DNA of 64,000 bases, taken from Bradyrhizobium sp. AUGA SZCCT0283 (lineage in GTDB: Bacteria > Pseudomonadota > Alphaproteobacteria > Rhizobiales > Xanthobacteraceae). The DNA lies in contig NZ_JAFCLU010000028.1 of the NCBI RefSeq assembly GCF_018130385.1, positions 1 through 64,000 on the forward strand, given 5' to 3'. The translations under genes and the position numbers were made by a program. Below are positions 22,008 through 29,572 of the stretch, in pieces. How positions within the stretch are numbered: position 1 is the stretch's first letter; each line of letters starts with the position of its first letter. The notes beneath the pieces are model-generated. The model did not search any database. It was not told the origin of the DNA and was given only the letters and a program-made list of their open reading frames with translations.

Positions 22008-23033
22008 GTGAGCTACGAACCCGTTGTTGCCATTGCCGGCGTAACCGGCGCGGTCGGCGCCGAATTCATCGCCACCATGGACAGGCGCGCCTTCCCGGTC
22101 CGCAAGCTCAAGGCGCTGGCCAGCGCCCGCTCAGCCGGCAAGACCATCGGCTTCCGCGGTGAGCGGATCGTGATCGAGGAGCTCACTGAAAAGTCGTTCG
22201 AGGGCGTCGACATTGCGCTGTTCTCGGCTGGCGGCGGCACCTCGCGGAAGTTCGCACCCGCTGCCGTGAAGGCCGGCGCGGTCGTGGTCGACAATTCCTC
22301 GGCGTTCCGGATGGATCCGAGCGTGCCGCTGGTAATCCCGGAGATCAACGCGGGCCGCATCCGCGACCACAAGGGCATCATCGCCAATCCGAACTGCTCG
22401 GCGATCACGGCGCTGGTACCGCTATGGCCGATCCACCGGCAGAACCGCATCAAGCGCATGATCGTGTCGACCTATCAGGCAGCGAGCGGCGCAGGCGCCG
22501 CTGCGATGGAAGAGCTGATGGAGTCGACCCGCGCCTATCTCGACGGCCGGCCTTTCACGCCCAAGGTGATCCCGCTCCCCTACGCCTTCAACGTCTTCAG
22601 CCACAACACGGCGATCGACCCCGAGACCGGCTACAACGACGAAGAGACCAAGGTGATCAAGGAGACCCGAAAGATCTTCGAGGACGATCAGATCGCCATC
22701 GGTGTCACCTGCGTCCGCGTGCCGGTGCTGCGCGCCCATTGCGAGGCGATCACCTTCGAATGCGAAAGGCCGATCACGGAAGCTGACGTGCGCGCCATCC
22801 TGGCCAACGCACCGGGCGTCAAGATCGTCGATGACCGGGCGAAGAACTACTTCCCGATGCCGATCGACGCGTCGGGCCAGGACGATGTTCTCGTCGGCCG
22901 CATCCGCAAGGATCTCAGCGATGCCTCAGGCCGCTCGATCTCGATGTTCGTGTCGGCCGACCAGCTCCTGAAGGGCGCCGCGCTCAACGCGATCCAGATC
23001 GCGGAGCTGTTGCCGCAGCGCGCGATGGCGTGA
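22008..23033 (+). CDS. asd: aspartate-semialdehyde dehydrogenase
   Basis: A 341-residue enzyme. Reduces aspartyl phosphate to aspartate semialdehyde with NADPH, the branch point for Lys (and diaminopimelate), Met and Thr. Nucleotide site AIAGVTGAVGAEF; catalytic Cys in ANPNCSAI; substrate loop with QAASGAGAAAMEEL; His in CVRVPVLRAHCEAITFE. The start is GTG at 22008 with AGAGGA 7 bases upstream; no upstream ATG fits in frame. A leader peptide and terminator precede it, so attenuation is likely. A long palindromic repeat follows the stop. Confidence 0.95.
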   Translation: MSYEPVVAIAGVTGAVGAEFIATMDRRAFPVRKLKALASARSAGKTIGFRGERIVIEELTEKSFEGVDIALFSAGGGTSRKFAPAAVKAGAVVVDNSSAFRMDPSVPLVIPEINAGRIRDHKGIIANPNCSAITALVPLWPIHRQNRIKRMIVSTYQAASGAGAAAMEELMESTRAYLDGRPFTPKVIPLPYAFNVFSHNTAIDPETGYNDEETKVIKETRKIFEDDQIAIGVTCVRVPVLRAHCEAITFECERPITEADVRAILANAPGVKIVDDRAKNYFPMPIDASGQDDVLVGRIRKDLSDASGRSISMFVSADQLLKGAALNAIQIAELLPQRAMA

Positions 23034-23060
23034 GTTGGCAAGACTGTAGCAAACGTTAAA

Positions 23061-23160
23061 CCCTCATGGTGAGGAGGCGCGTAGCGCCGTCTCGAACCAC
23101 GAGGCCCGGCTGGTGCCATTCATCCTTCGAGACGCCGCTCCGCGGCTCCTCAGGATGAGG
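23061..23160. repeat. intergenic repeat (family B: CTCATGGTGAGG ... CTCAGGATGAGG)
   Basis: Contains CCTCATGGTGAGGAGGCGCG, then CTCGAACCACGAGGCCC, and later ATCCTTCGAGACGCCGCTCC with a closing CTCAGGATGAGG. A related copy in a different order lies at 25919-26030. This family is common between genes in Bradyrhizobium. Confidence 0.8.
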
Positions 23161-23170
23161 TCTGACAGAA

Positions 23171-23215
23171 GTAGCGGGTGGGCACGGGCGCAAGTGCGCC
23201 TTTGCCCACTCTACG
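23171..23215. repeat. intergenic repeat (family C: GGGTGGGCA ... TGCCCACTCTACG)
   Basis: GTAGCGGGTGGGCA and GCCCACTCTACG enclose GCGCAAGTGCGC, giving a stem-loop. A longer version is at 52115-52209. Confidence 0.75.
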
Positions 23216-23218
23216 CAC

Positions 23219-24520
23219 CTACGCACCCGTCACGCGCCAGATGACGTTGCCGACATCATCAGCCACCAGCAGCGAACCATCAGGCCCGAGCGTGACGCCG
23301 ACCGGCCGTCCGTAGGAGACCTTCTCATCGGGTGCGAGAAATCCGGTCAAAATATCCCGCGCCGGGCCGGAGGGCCGCCCGTTCTCGAAGGGGACGAAGA
23401 CGACGGCGTAGCCGCTCAGCGTGCTGCGATTCCAGGAGCCGTGCTGGCCGATCACCATGCCGTCCGGAAAGCCCGGCAGCGTGCCTGATGGCATCCAGCA
23501 TAGACCGAGCGAGGCAGTGTGCCCGCCGAGCGCGTAGTCCGGTTGAATCGCCTTCGCGACCATGGCCGGATCCTGCGGCACCCGGTCGTCCACCGTCTGT
23601 CCCCAGTAGCAATAGGGCCAGCCGTAGAAGCCGCCGTCGCGGACCGAGGTCAGATAGTCCGGCGGCGTCTCGTCGCCGAGGCCGTCGCGCTCGTTGACGA
23701 CCGTCCAGAGCACGCTTGTGTTGGGCTCCCATGCGAGCCCCACGGCGTTGCGCAGGCCGCTGGCAAAGATGCGGCTCGTACCGCCGGCCAAATCGAGCTC
23801 ATAGATCGCGGCGCGGCCTTCCTCCACTTCCATACCACCCTCGGCGATGTTGCTGAGCGAACCGACGCCGGCATAGAGTTTTTTGCCGTCCGGGCTCGGC
23901 AGCAGGCTCCGTGTCCAGTGCCCGCCGGGTTTGAACGCGACGAGTTTCCGCCCCTCGGCAGTGATACGGTCCGCGCCCCCGGCATAGGGAAAGGCGACCA
24001 CGCCGTCGGTGTTGCCGACATAGAAGGTGTCGCCCACCAGCGCCATGCCGAACGGCTGGCTCAGCCCTTCCATGAAAGCCCCGCGTCCTTCGGCAACGCC
24101 GTCACCATCGCGATCGCGCAACAAGGTGATGCGGTTGGCGCTGACGCCGAGCGCTGCGGCACGCCGCATCGTCGCCTGCATCGCATAATGGAACACGTTC
24201 CTGATTGGTCCTGCGATCTGGGTCGCCTCGGCGACGAGGACGTCGCCATTGGGCAGCACGTTGATCCAGCGCGGGTGGTCCAGATCTTTCGCAAACGCAT
24301 TGACCTTGAGTCCGGGGGCTGCGGTTGGCTTTTGCCCGTCGCTCCAGCCCTGCGCCGACGGCATCTTGAGCGTCGGGATGGCGCCTTGCGGCTTCGCCTC
24401 TGGAATCTTCGGCACATTGCCCCAGGCCGGCTCCTGCGCGGCTCCCTGCAGCCGCCGCCACAGCAGCGCCGCAGCGCCGATCAGCGCGACGACGCGCGCG
24501 AAGATATCCGACATGCTCAT
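23219..24520 (-). CDS. PQQ-dependent sugar (sorbosone) dehydrogenase-like protein
   Basis: A 433-residue protein with one N-terminal hydrophobic stretch (IFARVVALIGAAALLW), so it is anchored or exported. The rest is a six-bladed beta-propeller of the soluble glucose/sorbosone dehydrogenase type: ILVAEA-like blades, FASGLRNAVGLAWEPNTSVL, NERDGLGDETPPDYLTSV, GFYGWPYCYWGQTVDDRVP, VIGQHGSWNRSTLSGYAVV, GRPVGVTLGPDGSLLVADD. These match the family signature. It would oxidise a sugar or aldehyde in the periplasm with PQQ as cofactor; the substrate is not known. Flanked by repeats; not in an obvious operon. Confidence 0.9.
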   Translation of the reverse strand: MSMSDIFARVVALIGAAALLWRRLQGAAQEPAWGNVPKIPEAKPQGAIPTLKMPSAQGWSDGQKPTAAPGLKVNAFAKDLDHPRWINVLPNGDVLVAEATQIAGPIRNVFHYAMQATMRRAAALGVSANRITLLRDRDGDGVAEGRGAFMEGLSQPFGMALVGDTFYVGNTDGVVAFPYAGGADRITAEGRKLVAFKPGGHWTRSLLPSPDGKKLYAGVGSLSNIAEGGMEVEEGRAAIYELDLAGGTSRIFASGLRNAVGLAWEPNTSVLWTVVNERDGLGDETPPDYLTSVRDGGFYGWPYCYWGQTVDDRVPQDPAMVAKAIQPDYALGGHTASLGLCWMPSGTLPGFPDGMVIGQHGSWNRSTLSGYAVVFVPFENGRPSGPARDILTGFLAPDEKVSYGRPVGVTLGPDGSLLVADDVGNVIWRVTGA

Positions 24521-24660
24521 GAAGTTCTCCAGATGATCGCGCGCACCCTATCCGACGCCAGGAAGCGTTGGAACCTCATCGTCGAGATACGGCGCATGCA
24601 GAGCACCCGCATGGTGGCAACGGTGCAACAGCGCACGCGAGATGCGTGGAAGCCGGTAGT

Positions 24661-24768
24661 TATACGATCTTGGCGGTAGCGGCCGAATCGAAGAGACAGA
24701 TAGTGGCGCTTTATTGTCAGAGCGCTTCCTCCCTGAACCTTTGCCCGCCGCAGTGGCGGGCTTCTTTT
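24661..24768 (+). ncRNA. candidate small RNA with intrinsic terminator
   Basis: TATACG (24661-24666) may be a -10 box. The stretch ends in GCCCGCC (24743-24749) paired with GGCGGGC (24755-24761) and TTCTTTTT. It is the only plus-strand terminator between two leftward genes, so something rightward must end here. A first hairpin (GCGCT ... AGCGC) and the single-stranded CTTCCTCCCTGAACC, an anti-Shine-Dalgarno-like CCUCC, are typical of regulatory RNAs. A 27-codon frame at 24597 (MQSTRMVATVQQ) lies just before it; I cannot exclude that it is translated. Confidence 0.33.
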
Positions 24769-24816
24769 TCAAGATGCCGGAACCCATGCACAGCGGCGAA
24801 GACGCCCGGCTTTGCC

Positions 24817-25893
24817 TCAATCCCGCGCGCGAAACAGCAGGCAGGCGTCCCCGTAGGAATAGAACCGGTATCCACGGGCGATCGCATGCGCATAGGCGCG
24901 CTTCATCGTGTCCAGCCCCGAGAACGCCGACACCAGCATGAACAGCGTCGAGCGCGGCAAATGGAAATTGGTCATGAGAATATCGACCGCACGAAAGCGA
25001 TAGCCCGGCGTGATGAAGATCGAGGTCTCGCCGTCGAACGGCTGAATGGTGCCGTCTTCGGTTGTGGCGCTCTCCAATAGCCGGAGCGACGTGGTGCCGA
25101 CCGCGACGATGCGTCCACCGCTGGCACGCGCGGCGTTCAGCGCCGCGGCGGTATCGGCCGAGATCGATCCCCACTCGGCATGCATCCTGTGTTCGGAGGT
25201 CTCCTCCACCTTGACCGGCAGGAAGGTCCCTGCCCCGACATGCAAGGTCAGCCGGTGCAGTTCGACACCGTGGCGGCGCAGCGCCGCTTCCAGCTCCGGC
25301 GTGAAATGCAGTCCCGCCGTTGGCGCAGCGACCGCGCCTTCATTCGCCGCGAACATGGTCTGGTAGTCGGCCGCATCGCGATCGTCGGGCGTGCGCTTGG
25401 AGGCGATGTAGGGCGGCAGCGGCGGCGCGCCGAGATCGGCGATGGCCTGATCGAGCGCCGGCCCATGAAACGAGAACGACAGCGTAATCTCGCCCTCGTC
25501 GCCCTTGGCCTCGACCTCGGCGTCGAGATGGCCGAGCAGGCAGACCTTGCCCTCATTGCCGAAGCGAACGACATCACCCGGCGCGAGTTTCTTCGCCGGC
25601 CTGACCAGCGCGCGCCAGCGCGAGCCGTCCAGCCGCTTGATCAAAGTCGCCTCGATCTTCGGCTCGGTCTCGCGACCGATACGGCGTCCCTTGAGTTGGG
25701 CGGAAATCACCCTGGTGTCGTTGACGACAAGCTGGTCGCCGGGCTCCAGCCATTGCGGCAGATCGGCGACGCTGCGGTCGCGCAGCACGCCGTCGGGCTG
25801 CACCACCAGCATGCGCGCGGTATCGCGCGGGCTTGCGGGCCGCAGCGCGATACTGGTGGCGGGAAGTTCGAAGTCGAAGAGATCGGTGCGCAT
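24817..25893 (-). CDS. queA: S-adenosylmethionine:tRNA ribosyltransferase-isomerase
   Basis: A 358-residue enzyme. Adds the ribosyl group of SAM to preQ1-modified tRNA to give epoxyqueuosine, the step after Tgt. Family motifs: FDFELPATSIALRPASPRDT at the start, VNDTRVISAQLKGRR, TAGLHFTPELEAALRRHGVE, LTLHVGAGTFLPVKVE, GTTSLRLLESA, NFHLPRSTLFMLVSAFSG, YAHAIARGYRFYSYGDACL. Normal length. With tgt on the same strand about 3 kb away, it forms the local queuosine set, split by asd and the sugar dehydrogenase gene. Repeat family B lies just upstream. Confidence 0.95.
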   Translation of the reverse strand: MRTDLFDFELPATSIALRPASPRDTARMLVVQPDGVLRDRSVADLPQWLEPGDQLVVNDTRVISAQLKGRRIGRETEPKIEATLIKRLDGSRWRALVRPAKKLAPGDVVRFGNEGKVCLLGHLDAEVEAKGDEGEITLSFSFHGPALDQAIADLGAPPLPPYIASKRTPDDRDAADYQTMFAANEGAVAAPTAGLHFTPELEAALRRHGVELHRLTLHVGAGTFLPVKVEETSEHRMHAEWGSISADTAAALNAARASGGRIVAVGTTSLRLLESATTEDGTIQPFDGETSIFITPGYRFRAVDILMTNFHLPRSTLFMLVSAFSGLDTMKRAYAHAIARGYRFYSYGDACLLFRARD

Positions 25894-25918
25894 CGGCCTT
25901 TTTGCCGGAGCGCCGGTT

Positions 25919-26030
25919 CCTCATCCTGACGGGCGCGTTAGCGCGTCTCGAAGGATGAGGCCCGTGTGCTGCAGCGTCCGTGGCCTCATGGTTCGAGACG
26001 CCTGCTTTGCAGGCTCCTCACCATGAGGGA
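25919..26030. repeat. intergenic repeat (family B, second copy)
   Basis: CCTCATCCTGA, then GCGCGTTAGCGCGTCTCGAA and GGATGAGG, followed by CCTCATGGTTCGAGACGCCT and CTCACCATGAGG. Two palindromes side by side; it lies between queA and the cyclophilin gene. Confidence 0.8.
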
Positions 26031-26035
26031 CTAAA

Positions 26036-26500
26036 TCAAGCCGCGTCGACGGCCATGTGCGCCTTGACGATCTTGTCCGGATTCTGCACCGGCTCGCCGC
26101 GCTTGATCTTGTCGACGTTCTCCATGCCCGAGGTGACCTTGCCCCAGACCGTGTACTGGCCGTTGAGGAAGGAGGCGTCGTCGAAGCAGATGAAGAACTG
26201 GCTGTCGCCGGAATCCGGGCTCGCGGCGCGGGCCATCGAGGTGGTGCCGCGGACATGCGGTTCCTTGTTGAATTCGGCCTTCAGCTTCTTGCCGGAACCG
26301 CCGGTGCCGGTGCCGTGCGGGCAGCCGGTCTGCGCCATGAAGCCTTCGATGACGCGGTGGAACACGATGCCATCGTAAAAGCCGTCGCGCACCAGTTCCT
26401 TGATCCGGGCGACATGGCCCGGCGCCAAATCGGGCCGCATTTCGATGGTGACGGGGCCCTGGGTGGTTTCAAGGATCAAAGTATTTTCTGTATCAGCCAT
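26036..26500 (-). CDS. cytoplasmic cyclophilin-type peptidyl-prolyl isomerase
   Basis: A protein of 154 residues with no signal peptide. Cyclophilin hallmarks: FHRVIEGFMAQTG (catalytic Arg in the FHRV block), GTTSMARAASPDSGDSQFFI and NGQYTVWGKVTSGMENVDKI. It interconverts Xaa-Pro bonds. It overlaps the preceding secreted gene by 25 bases, and a periplasmic isomerase gene lies just upstream, so the three make a likely operon of the sort seen near coaD in alphaproteobacteria. Confidence 0.95.
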   Translation of the reverse strand: MADTENTLILETTQGPVTIEMRPDLAPGHVARIKELVRDGFYDGIVFHRVIEGFMAQTGCPHGTGTGGSGKKLKAEFNKEPHVRGTTSMARAASPDSGDSQFFICFDDASFLNGQYTVWGKVTSGMENVDKIKRGEPVQNPDKIVKAHMAVDAA

Positions 26501-26916
26501 GCTCTTTTCTCTTCAGGTTTGGGTGGACGTTTGCGGGATCTGAAAGTGACCGCGAAAGGCCGGCCGGCAACCGCACCGCCCAGTCCCTCGGTAAATGGCA
26601 ACGGCGCACAGCGTTGCAATGTTTCCATTACGGCAATTCGGTAGGCGATCCGGTCGTTGTCGCCGGCGTTTGCGGATTCATAGGTAATCCTGGGTTGACC
26701 GAGAATGGCGCCCTCGCGGTTGAAACTGACAATAACCGTAATGTCCATCGGGTTGGCGCGCGAGGCAGGCGGCGGCCGCCAGCAGGAATACAATTTGGCA
26801 AAGACATCCTTGATGGTGTCGAGTTGCTGCGGCTGGGCCGATGCGTGCGCCGCCGACGCAAGCCACACCAGAAAGGCGGCAAACCAGACAAATGGCTTGC
26901 GGCGCGGCGACGCCAT
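26476..26916 (-). CDS. secreted TonB-C-like protein
   Basis: A 146-residue product with signal peptide (FVWFAAFLVWLASAAHASAQ). The mature domain resembles the TonB C-terminal fold found in exported proteins: NPMDITVIVSFNREGAILGQ, PRITYESANAGDNDRIAYRI, AVMETLQRCAPLPFTEGLGG, GRPFAVTFRSRK. In TonB this part touches outer-membrane receptors; isolated domains like this have unclear roles, perhaps scaffolding. It sits between the two cyclophilin genes and overlaps the downstream one by 25 bases. Confidence 0.75.
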   Translation of the reverse strand: MASPRRKPFVWFAAFLVWLASAAHASAQPQQLDTIKDVFAKLYSCWRPPPASRANPMDITVIVSFNREGAILGQPRITYESANAGDNDRIAYRIAVMETLQRCAPLPFTEGLGGAVAGRPFAVTFRSRKRPPKPEEKRAWLIQKIL

Positions 26917-26920
26917 GGCC

Positions 26921-27463
26921 TCACTTGACGTCGGATGCGACCTGCACCTTCACCATCTTGTCGGGATCGACCACAGGTTCGCCGCGCTTGATCTTGTCGA
27001 CCACGTCCATGCCCGACACCACCTCGCCGATCACGGTGTACTTCCCGTTCAGCGAGGCGCCTTCGGCGAACATGATGAAGAACTGCGAATTGGCGGAATC
27101 GACGCTGGCCGCGCGCGCCATGCCGACGATGCCGCGCTTGAACGGCACGCTGGAGAATTCGGCCGTGAGGTTCGGATATTTCGAACCGCCGGTGCCGTTG
27201 AAATTCTTGCCGTCGCCGGTCTGCGCCATGAATCCCTCGATCACGCGATGGAACGGCACGTTGTTGTAGTAGCCCTCGCGCGCCAAGAGCTTGATGCGCT
27301 CGGCGTGCTGGGGCGCAAGGTCGGTGCGCAGCTTGATCACGATGCGGCCCTTGGTGGTGTCGATCACGATCGCATTCGCCTTGTCGAGATTGGCGGGCAG
27401 CGGCTGGGCGATCGCGGGAGCCGCAAGGAACAGCGCGGCGAGAACGGCGAGAATGCGGATCAT
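26921..27463 (-). CDS. periplasmic cyclophilin-type peptidyl-prolyl isomerase
   Basis: A 180-residue product from the ATG at 27463; CCGGAG precedes it. Signal peptide MIRILAVLAALFLAAPAIAQ. Catalytic block VPFHRVIEGFMAQTGDGKNF, then GIVGMARAASVDSANSQFFI and GKYTVIGEVVSGMDVVDKIK. It assists folding of exported proteins. The cytoplasmic paralog is two genes downstream, so this is a duplicated pair with one copy exported. It shares the leftward operon with coaD upstream. Confidence 0.95.
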   Translation of the reverse strand: MIRILAVLAALFLAAPAIAQPLPANLDKANAIVIDTTKGRIVIKLRTDLAPQHAERIKLLAREGYYNNVPFHRVIEGFMAQTGDGKNFNGTGGSKYPNLTAEFSSVPFKRGIVGMARAASVDSANSQFFIMFAEGASLNGKYTVIGEVVSGMDVVDKIKRGEPVVDPDKMVKVQVASDVK

Positions 27464-27515
27464 GAAAGCTCCGGTCATGTGAAAACAGGAAAACGTGTTG
27501 TCGCGTACCAGCGGT

Positions 27516-28013
27516 TTAGCCCGCGAACTTGGTCTTCAGGCTGGCTGCGACCGATGGCGGCACGAAGGCCGATACGTCGCCGCCCATGGCCGCGATTTGG
27601 CGCACCAGTGTGGCGGTGATCGGGCGGACGGCGACCGAGGCCGGCAGGAACACCGTATGCACCTCCGGCGCCATGGTCTCGTTCATGCCTGCGATCTGCA
27701 TCTCGTAGTCGAGATCGGTGCCGTCGCGCAGGCCGCGGATCATGATGGTGGCGCCGGCCTGTTGGGCCGCCGTGACCGTCAGATTGTCATAGGTGGTGCA
27801 GTCGAAGTCGCAGCCGGCCTTGGCCGCGATCGGGCCGAATACCGCCCGGACCATGTCCAGGCGCTCCTCGGTCGAAAACAGCGGTTTTTTGCCGGGGTGG
27901 ACGCCGATGGCGACGATCAGGCGGTCACACAGGCCGACAGCGTTCTGGACCACGTCCAGATGGCCGTTGGTGACGGGATCGAATGAGCCGGGGTAAAGCG
28001 CGATGCGGGGCAT
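27516..28013 (-). CDS. coaD: phosphopantetheine adenylyltransferase
   Basis: A 165-residue enzyme. Transfers AMP to 4'-phosphopantetheine, the fourth step of coenzyme A synthesis, as a hexamer in the cytoplasm. The nucleotidyltransferase signature YPGSFDPVTNGHLDVVQNAV is at the N-terminus; RGLRDGTDLDYEMQIAGMN and PITATLVRQIAAMGGDVSAF complete the family pattern. In related genomes coaD is close to gyrA; here about 9.6 kb of accessory genes separate them. Head of the operon coaD, cyclophilin, TonB-C-like, cyclophilin. Confidence 0.96.
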   Translation of the reverse strand: MPRIALYPGSFDPVTNGHLDVVQNAVGLCDRLIVAIGVHPGKKPLFSTEERLDMVRAVFGPIAAKAGCDFDCTTYDNLTVTAAQQAGATIMIRGLRDGTDLDYEMQIAGMNETMAPEVHTVFLPASVAVRPITATLVRQIAAMGGDVSAFVPPSVAASLKTKFAG

Positions 28014-28289
28014 AGGCCCGTCCTACCCCGCCCCGGGCGGCCGGGCAAGCCGGGCAAGGTTCCCTCCGACGCGGCTTTTTATTTCGGATCGGCCAATGAA
28101 CCAGTCGTGGGGCCCGGGCGTCTCCCCTGGGCGAGCCGGGATTGTTTCTTCCGCCAATGGACGACGAAACAAAACTCGGCCGGGACGAAACCATTTTCGC
28201 AGCTGGCGAAGACCGCCGGAAACTTGCGCTGGCTACAAGTCCATCCAACGAAACGACGGGGCCGCCAAGGCCCATGACAGGGGACCGTC

Positions 28290-28547
28290 ATGATCAAGGC
28301 TTTTTCCGCAATTGCTGTTGCTGCGTTCATTGCCGCCGCGCTGACCATATTGCCCGGCTTTGCCCCCCAGGTCGAAGCCAGTGTTCCGCAGGCGCTTGCC
28401 AAGGGTGACCGCCTCGATATCCGCACCGTCGGCAAGGATTGCTCGCAGCAGGCCTGGCCGAATTTCGAGGCTTCCTGCCTCCGCGCCGCCGGTTCCAAGT
28501 CGGTGGTTCGGGAAGCCCGCCTGGTTACCGCCGACCGTACCCCGTAA
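28290..28547 (+). CDS. small secreted protein (85 aa)
   Basis: CAGGGGA precedes the ATG at 28290. Signal peptide IAVAAFIAAALTILPGFAPQ; mature part QALAKGDRLDIRTVGKDCSQ, then AWPNFEASCLRAAGSKSVVR. Two Cys in the mature part could pair. Small exported proteins like this are frequent in Bradyrhizobium and their role is unknown. A strong hairpin follows 46 bases past the stop. Confidence 0.78.
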   Translation: MIKAFSAIAVAAFIAAALTILPGFAPQVEASVPQALAKGDRLDIRTVGKDCSQQAWPNFEASCLRAAGSKSVVREARLVTADRTP

Positions 28548-28592
28548 CGGCGCAGCTTTCGTTCCGACCAACCTCCAAGGAACCGCAGTATT

Positions 28593-28620
28593 GGCGAGTA
28601 GGGATGCCCCCCTACTCGCC
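28593..28620. terminator. strong hairpin after the secreted protein gene
   Basis: GGCGAGTAGGG (28593-28603) and CCCTACTCGCC (28610-28620) around ATGCCC form a perfect 11-bp stem. The following ATTTGCGTTC has only a weak T run, so it may be a poor terminator or an RNA-stability element. Confidence 0.6.
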
Positions 28621-28665
28621 ATTTGCGTTCTGGCCGCGTTGGCCTAGGCCAAATTCCCGCCGGCC

Positions 28666-29448
28666 TCAGGAACGCGATCTTGTCTTGCCGGAAGATCGCG
28701 TCGCGCTGCCCTCTGCCGTTCCCGGATTACCGACGCGCTTGAGCACCGATGTCACGACGTATCGGCCGGCCGGGTGAATGCTTTCCGATATTTCGAACAG
28801 GCGGCCGTGCGAATCCAGATATCGGCGGATGACTTCGAGCGCGGGCGATCCGGCTTCTGCTCCCAGCGCCTTGGCAAACTCGTTCGGAACGACGGTCGCC
28901 GCAACGGTCTGATGCACTTCGGAGGCGATCACGCCGTAACTGTCTGCAATCATATCGCAGACCAGGCGGCGATCTTTTCTGATATTGCTCACGGCGTCCG
29001 CATAGCTTTCCTCGACATAGCAATCGACCCAGGCCAATGGCGGGCTCCTGGGCTTTGTCGATGCGCGAACGTAGGCGATCCGCAGCCAGCGCGACCCCGG
29101 CTGGCAGCCGAAGCGCCGCGCCGCCTTGCGGTCCATCACGACGGTGTCGATGCTTCTGATGTCGCGATCCGTCGCAGCAGCCAGCGCCACGAGATCGCTC
29201 AATGAGCCGAGCGTCTGCTGAAAACTCTCCTGCGGACGTTCGCGCGTCTCCACCCGCGTGCCGGAGCCTTTTCGACGCGACACCGCCCCAAGCTCCGTGA
29301 GCCGGCGCATCGCCGCACGCACGGTCTGCCGGCTGACATCGTAGCGCGCGGCAAGCTCCAGCTCGGTCGGTACCAGGCCGCCGATGGGGTACTGGCCCCG
29401 GTGGATCGCCTCCAGCAAATCGCGGGCGATATCCTCGTAAATTGGCAT
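28666..29448 (-). CDS. GntR/HutC-family transcription regulator
   Basis: A 260-residue protein. N-terminal winged helix (LVPTELELAARYDVSRQTVR, then AAMRRLTELGAVSRRKGSGT) and a C-terminal UTRA ligand-binding domain (RSPPLAWVDCYVEESYADAV, then GRLFEISESIHPAGRYVVTS). HutC-type regulators usually repress neighbouring catabolic genes until an effector binds. It is divergent from the lyase/binding-protein unit; the operator-like repeat TGTACG ... CGTACA lies over the lyase promoter. Its last 20 residues are a low-complexity tail. Confidence 0.9.
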   Translation of the reverse strand: MPIYEDIARDLLEAIHRGQYPIGGLVPTELELAARYDVSRQTVRAAMRRLTELGAVSRRKGSGTRVETRERPQESFQQTLGSLSDLVALAAATDRDIRSIDTVVMDRKAARRFGCQPGSRWLRIAYVRASTKPRSPPLAWVDCYVEESYADAVSNIRKDRRLVCDMIADSYGVIASEVHQTVAATVVPNEFAKALGAEAGSPALEVIRRYLDSHGRLFEISESIHPAGRYVVTSVLKRVGNPGTAEGSATRSSGKTRSRS

Positions 29449-29510
29449 GTCGAACGGTTCTCGCGGTCGGTGTGTTGCTTAGCACGACTGGAGCGGACCG
29501 ACACCGCCGC

Positions 29511-29547
29511 TTGACAAATTTGTACGTATCAATCATATGGCCGTACA
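29511..29547 (+). promoter_or_regulatory. lyase promoter with overlapping operator
   Basis: TTGACA (29511-29516), 17 bases, CATATG (29534-29539): a strong sigma-70 promoter. TGTACG (29521-29526) and its reverse complement CGTACA (29542-29547) form an inverted repeat spanning the spacer and -10. A bound GntR dimer would block polymerase. The binding itself is inferred. Confidence 0.6.
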
Positions 29548-29572
29548 TATTAACGGGAGGTGAAACAGCCGC

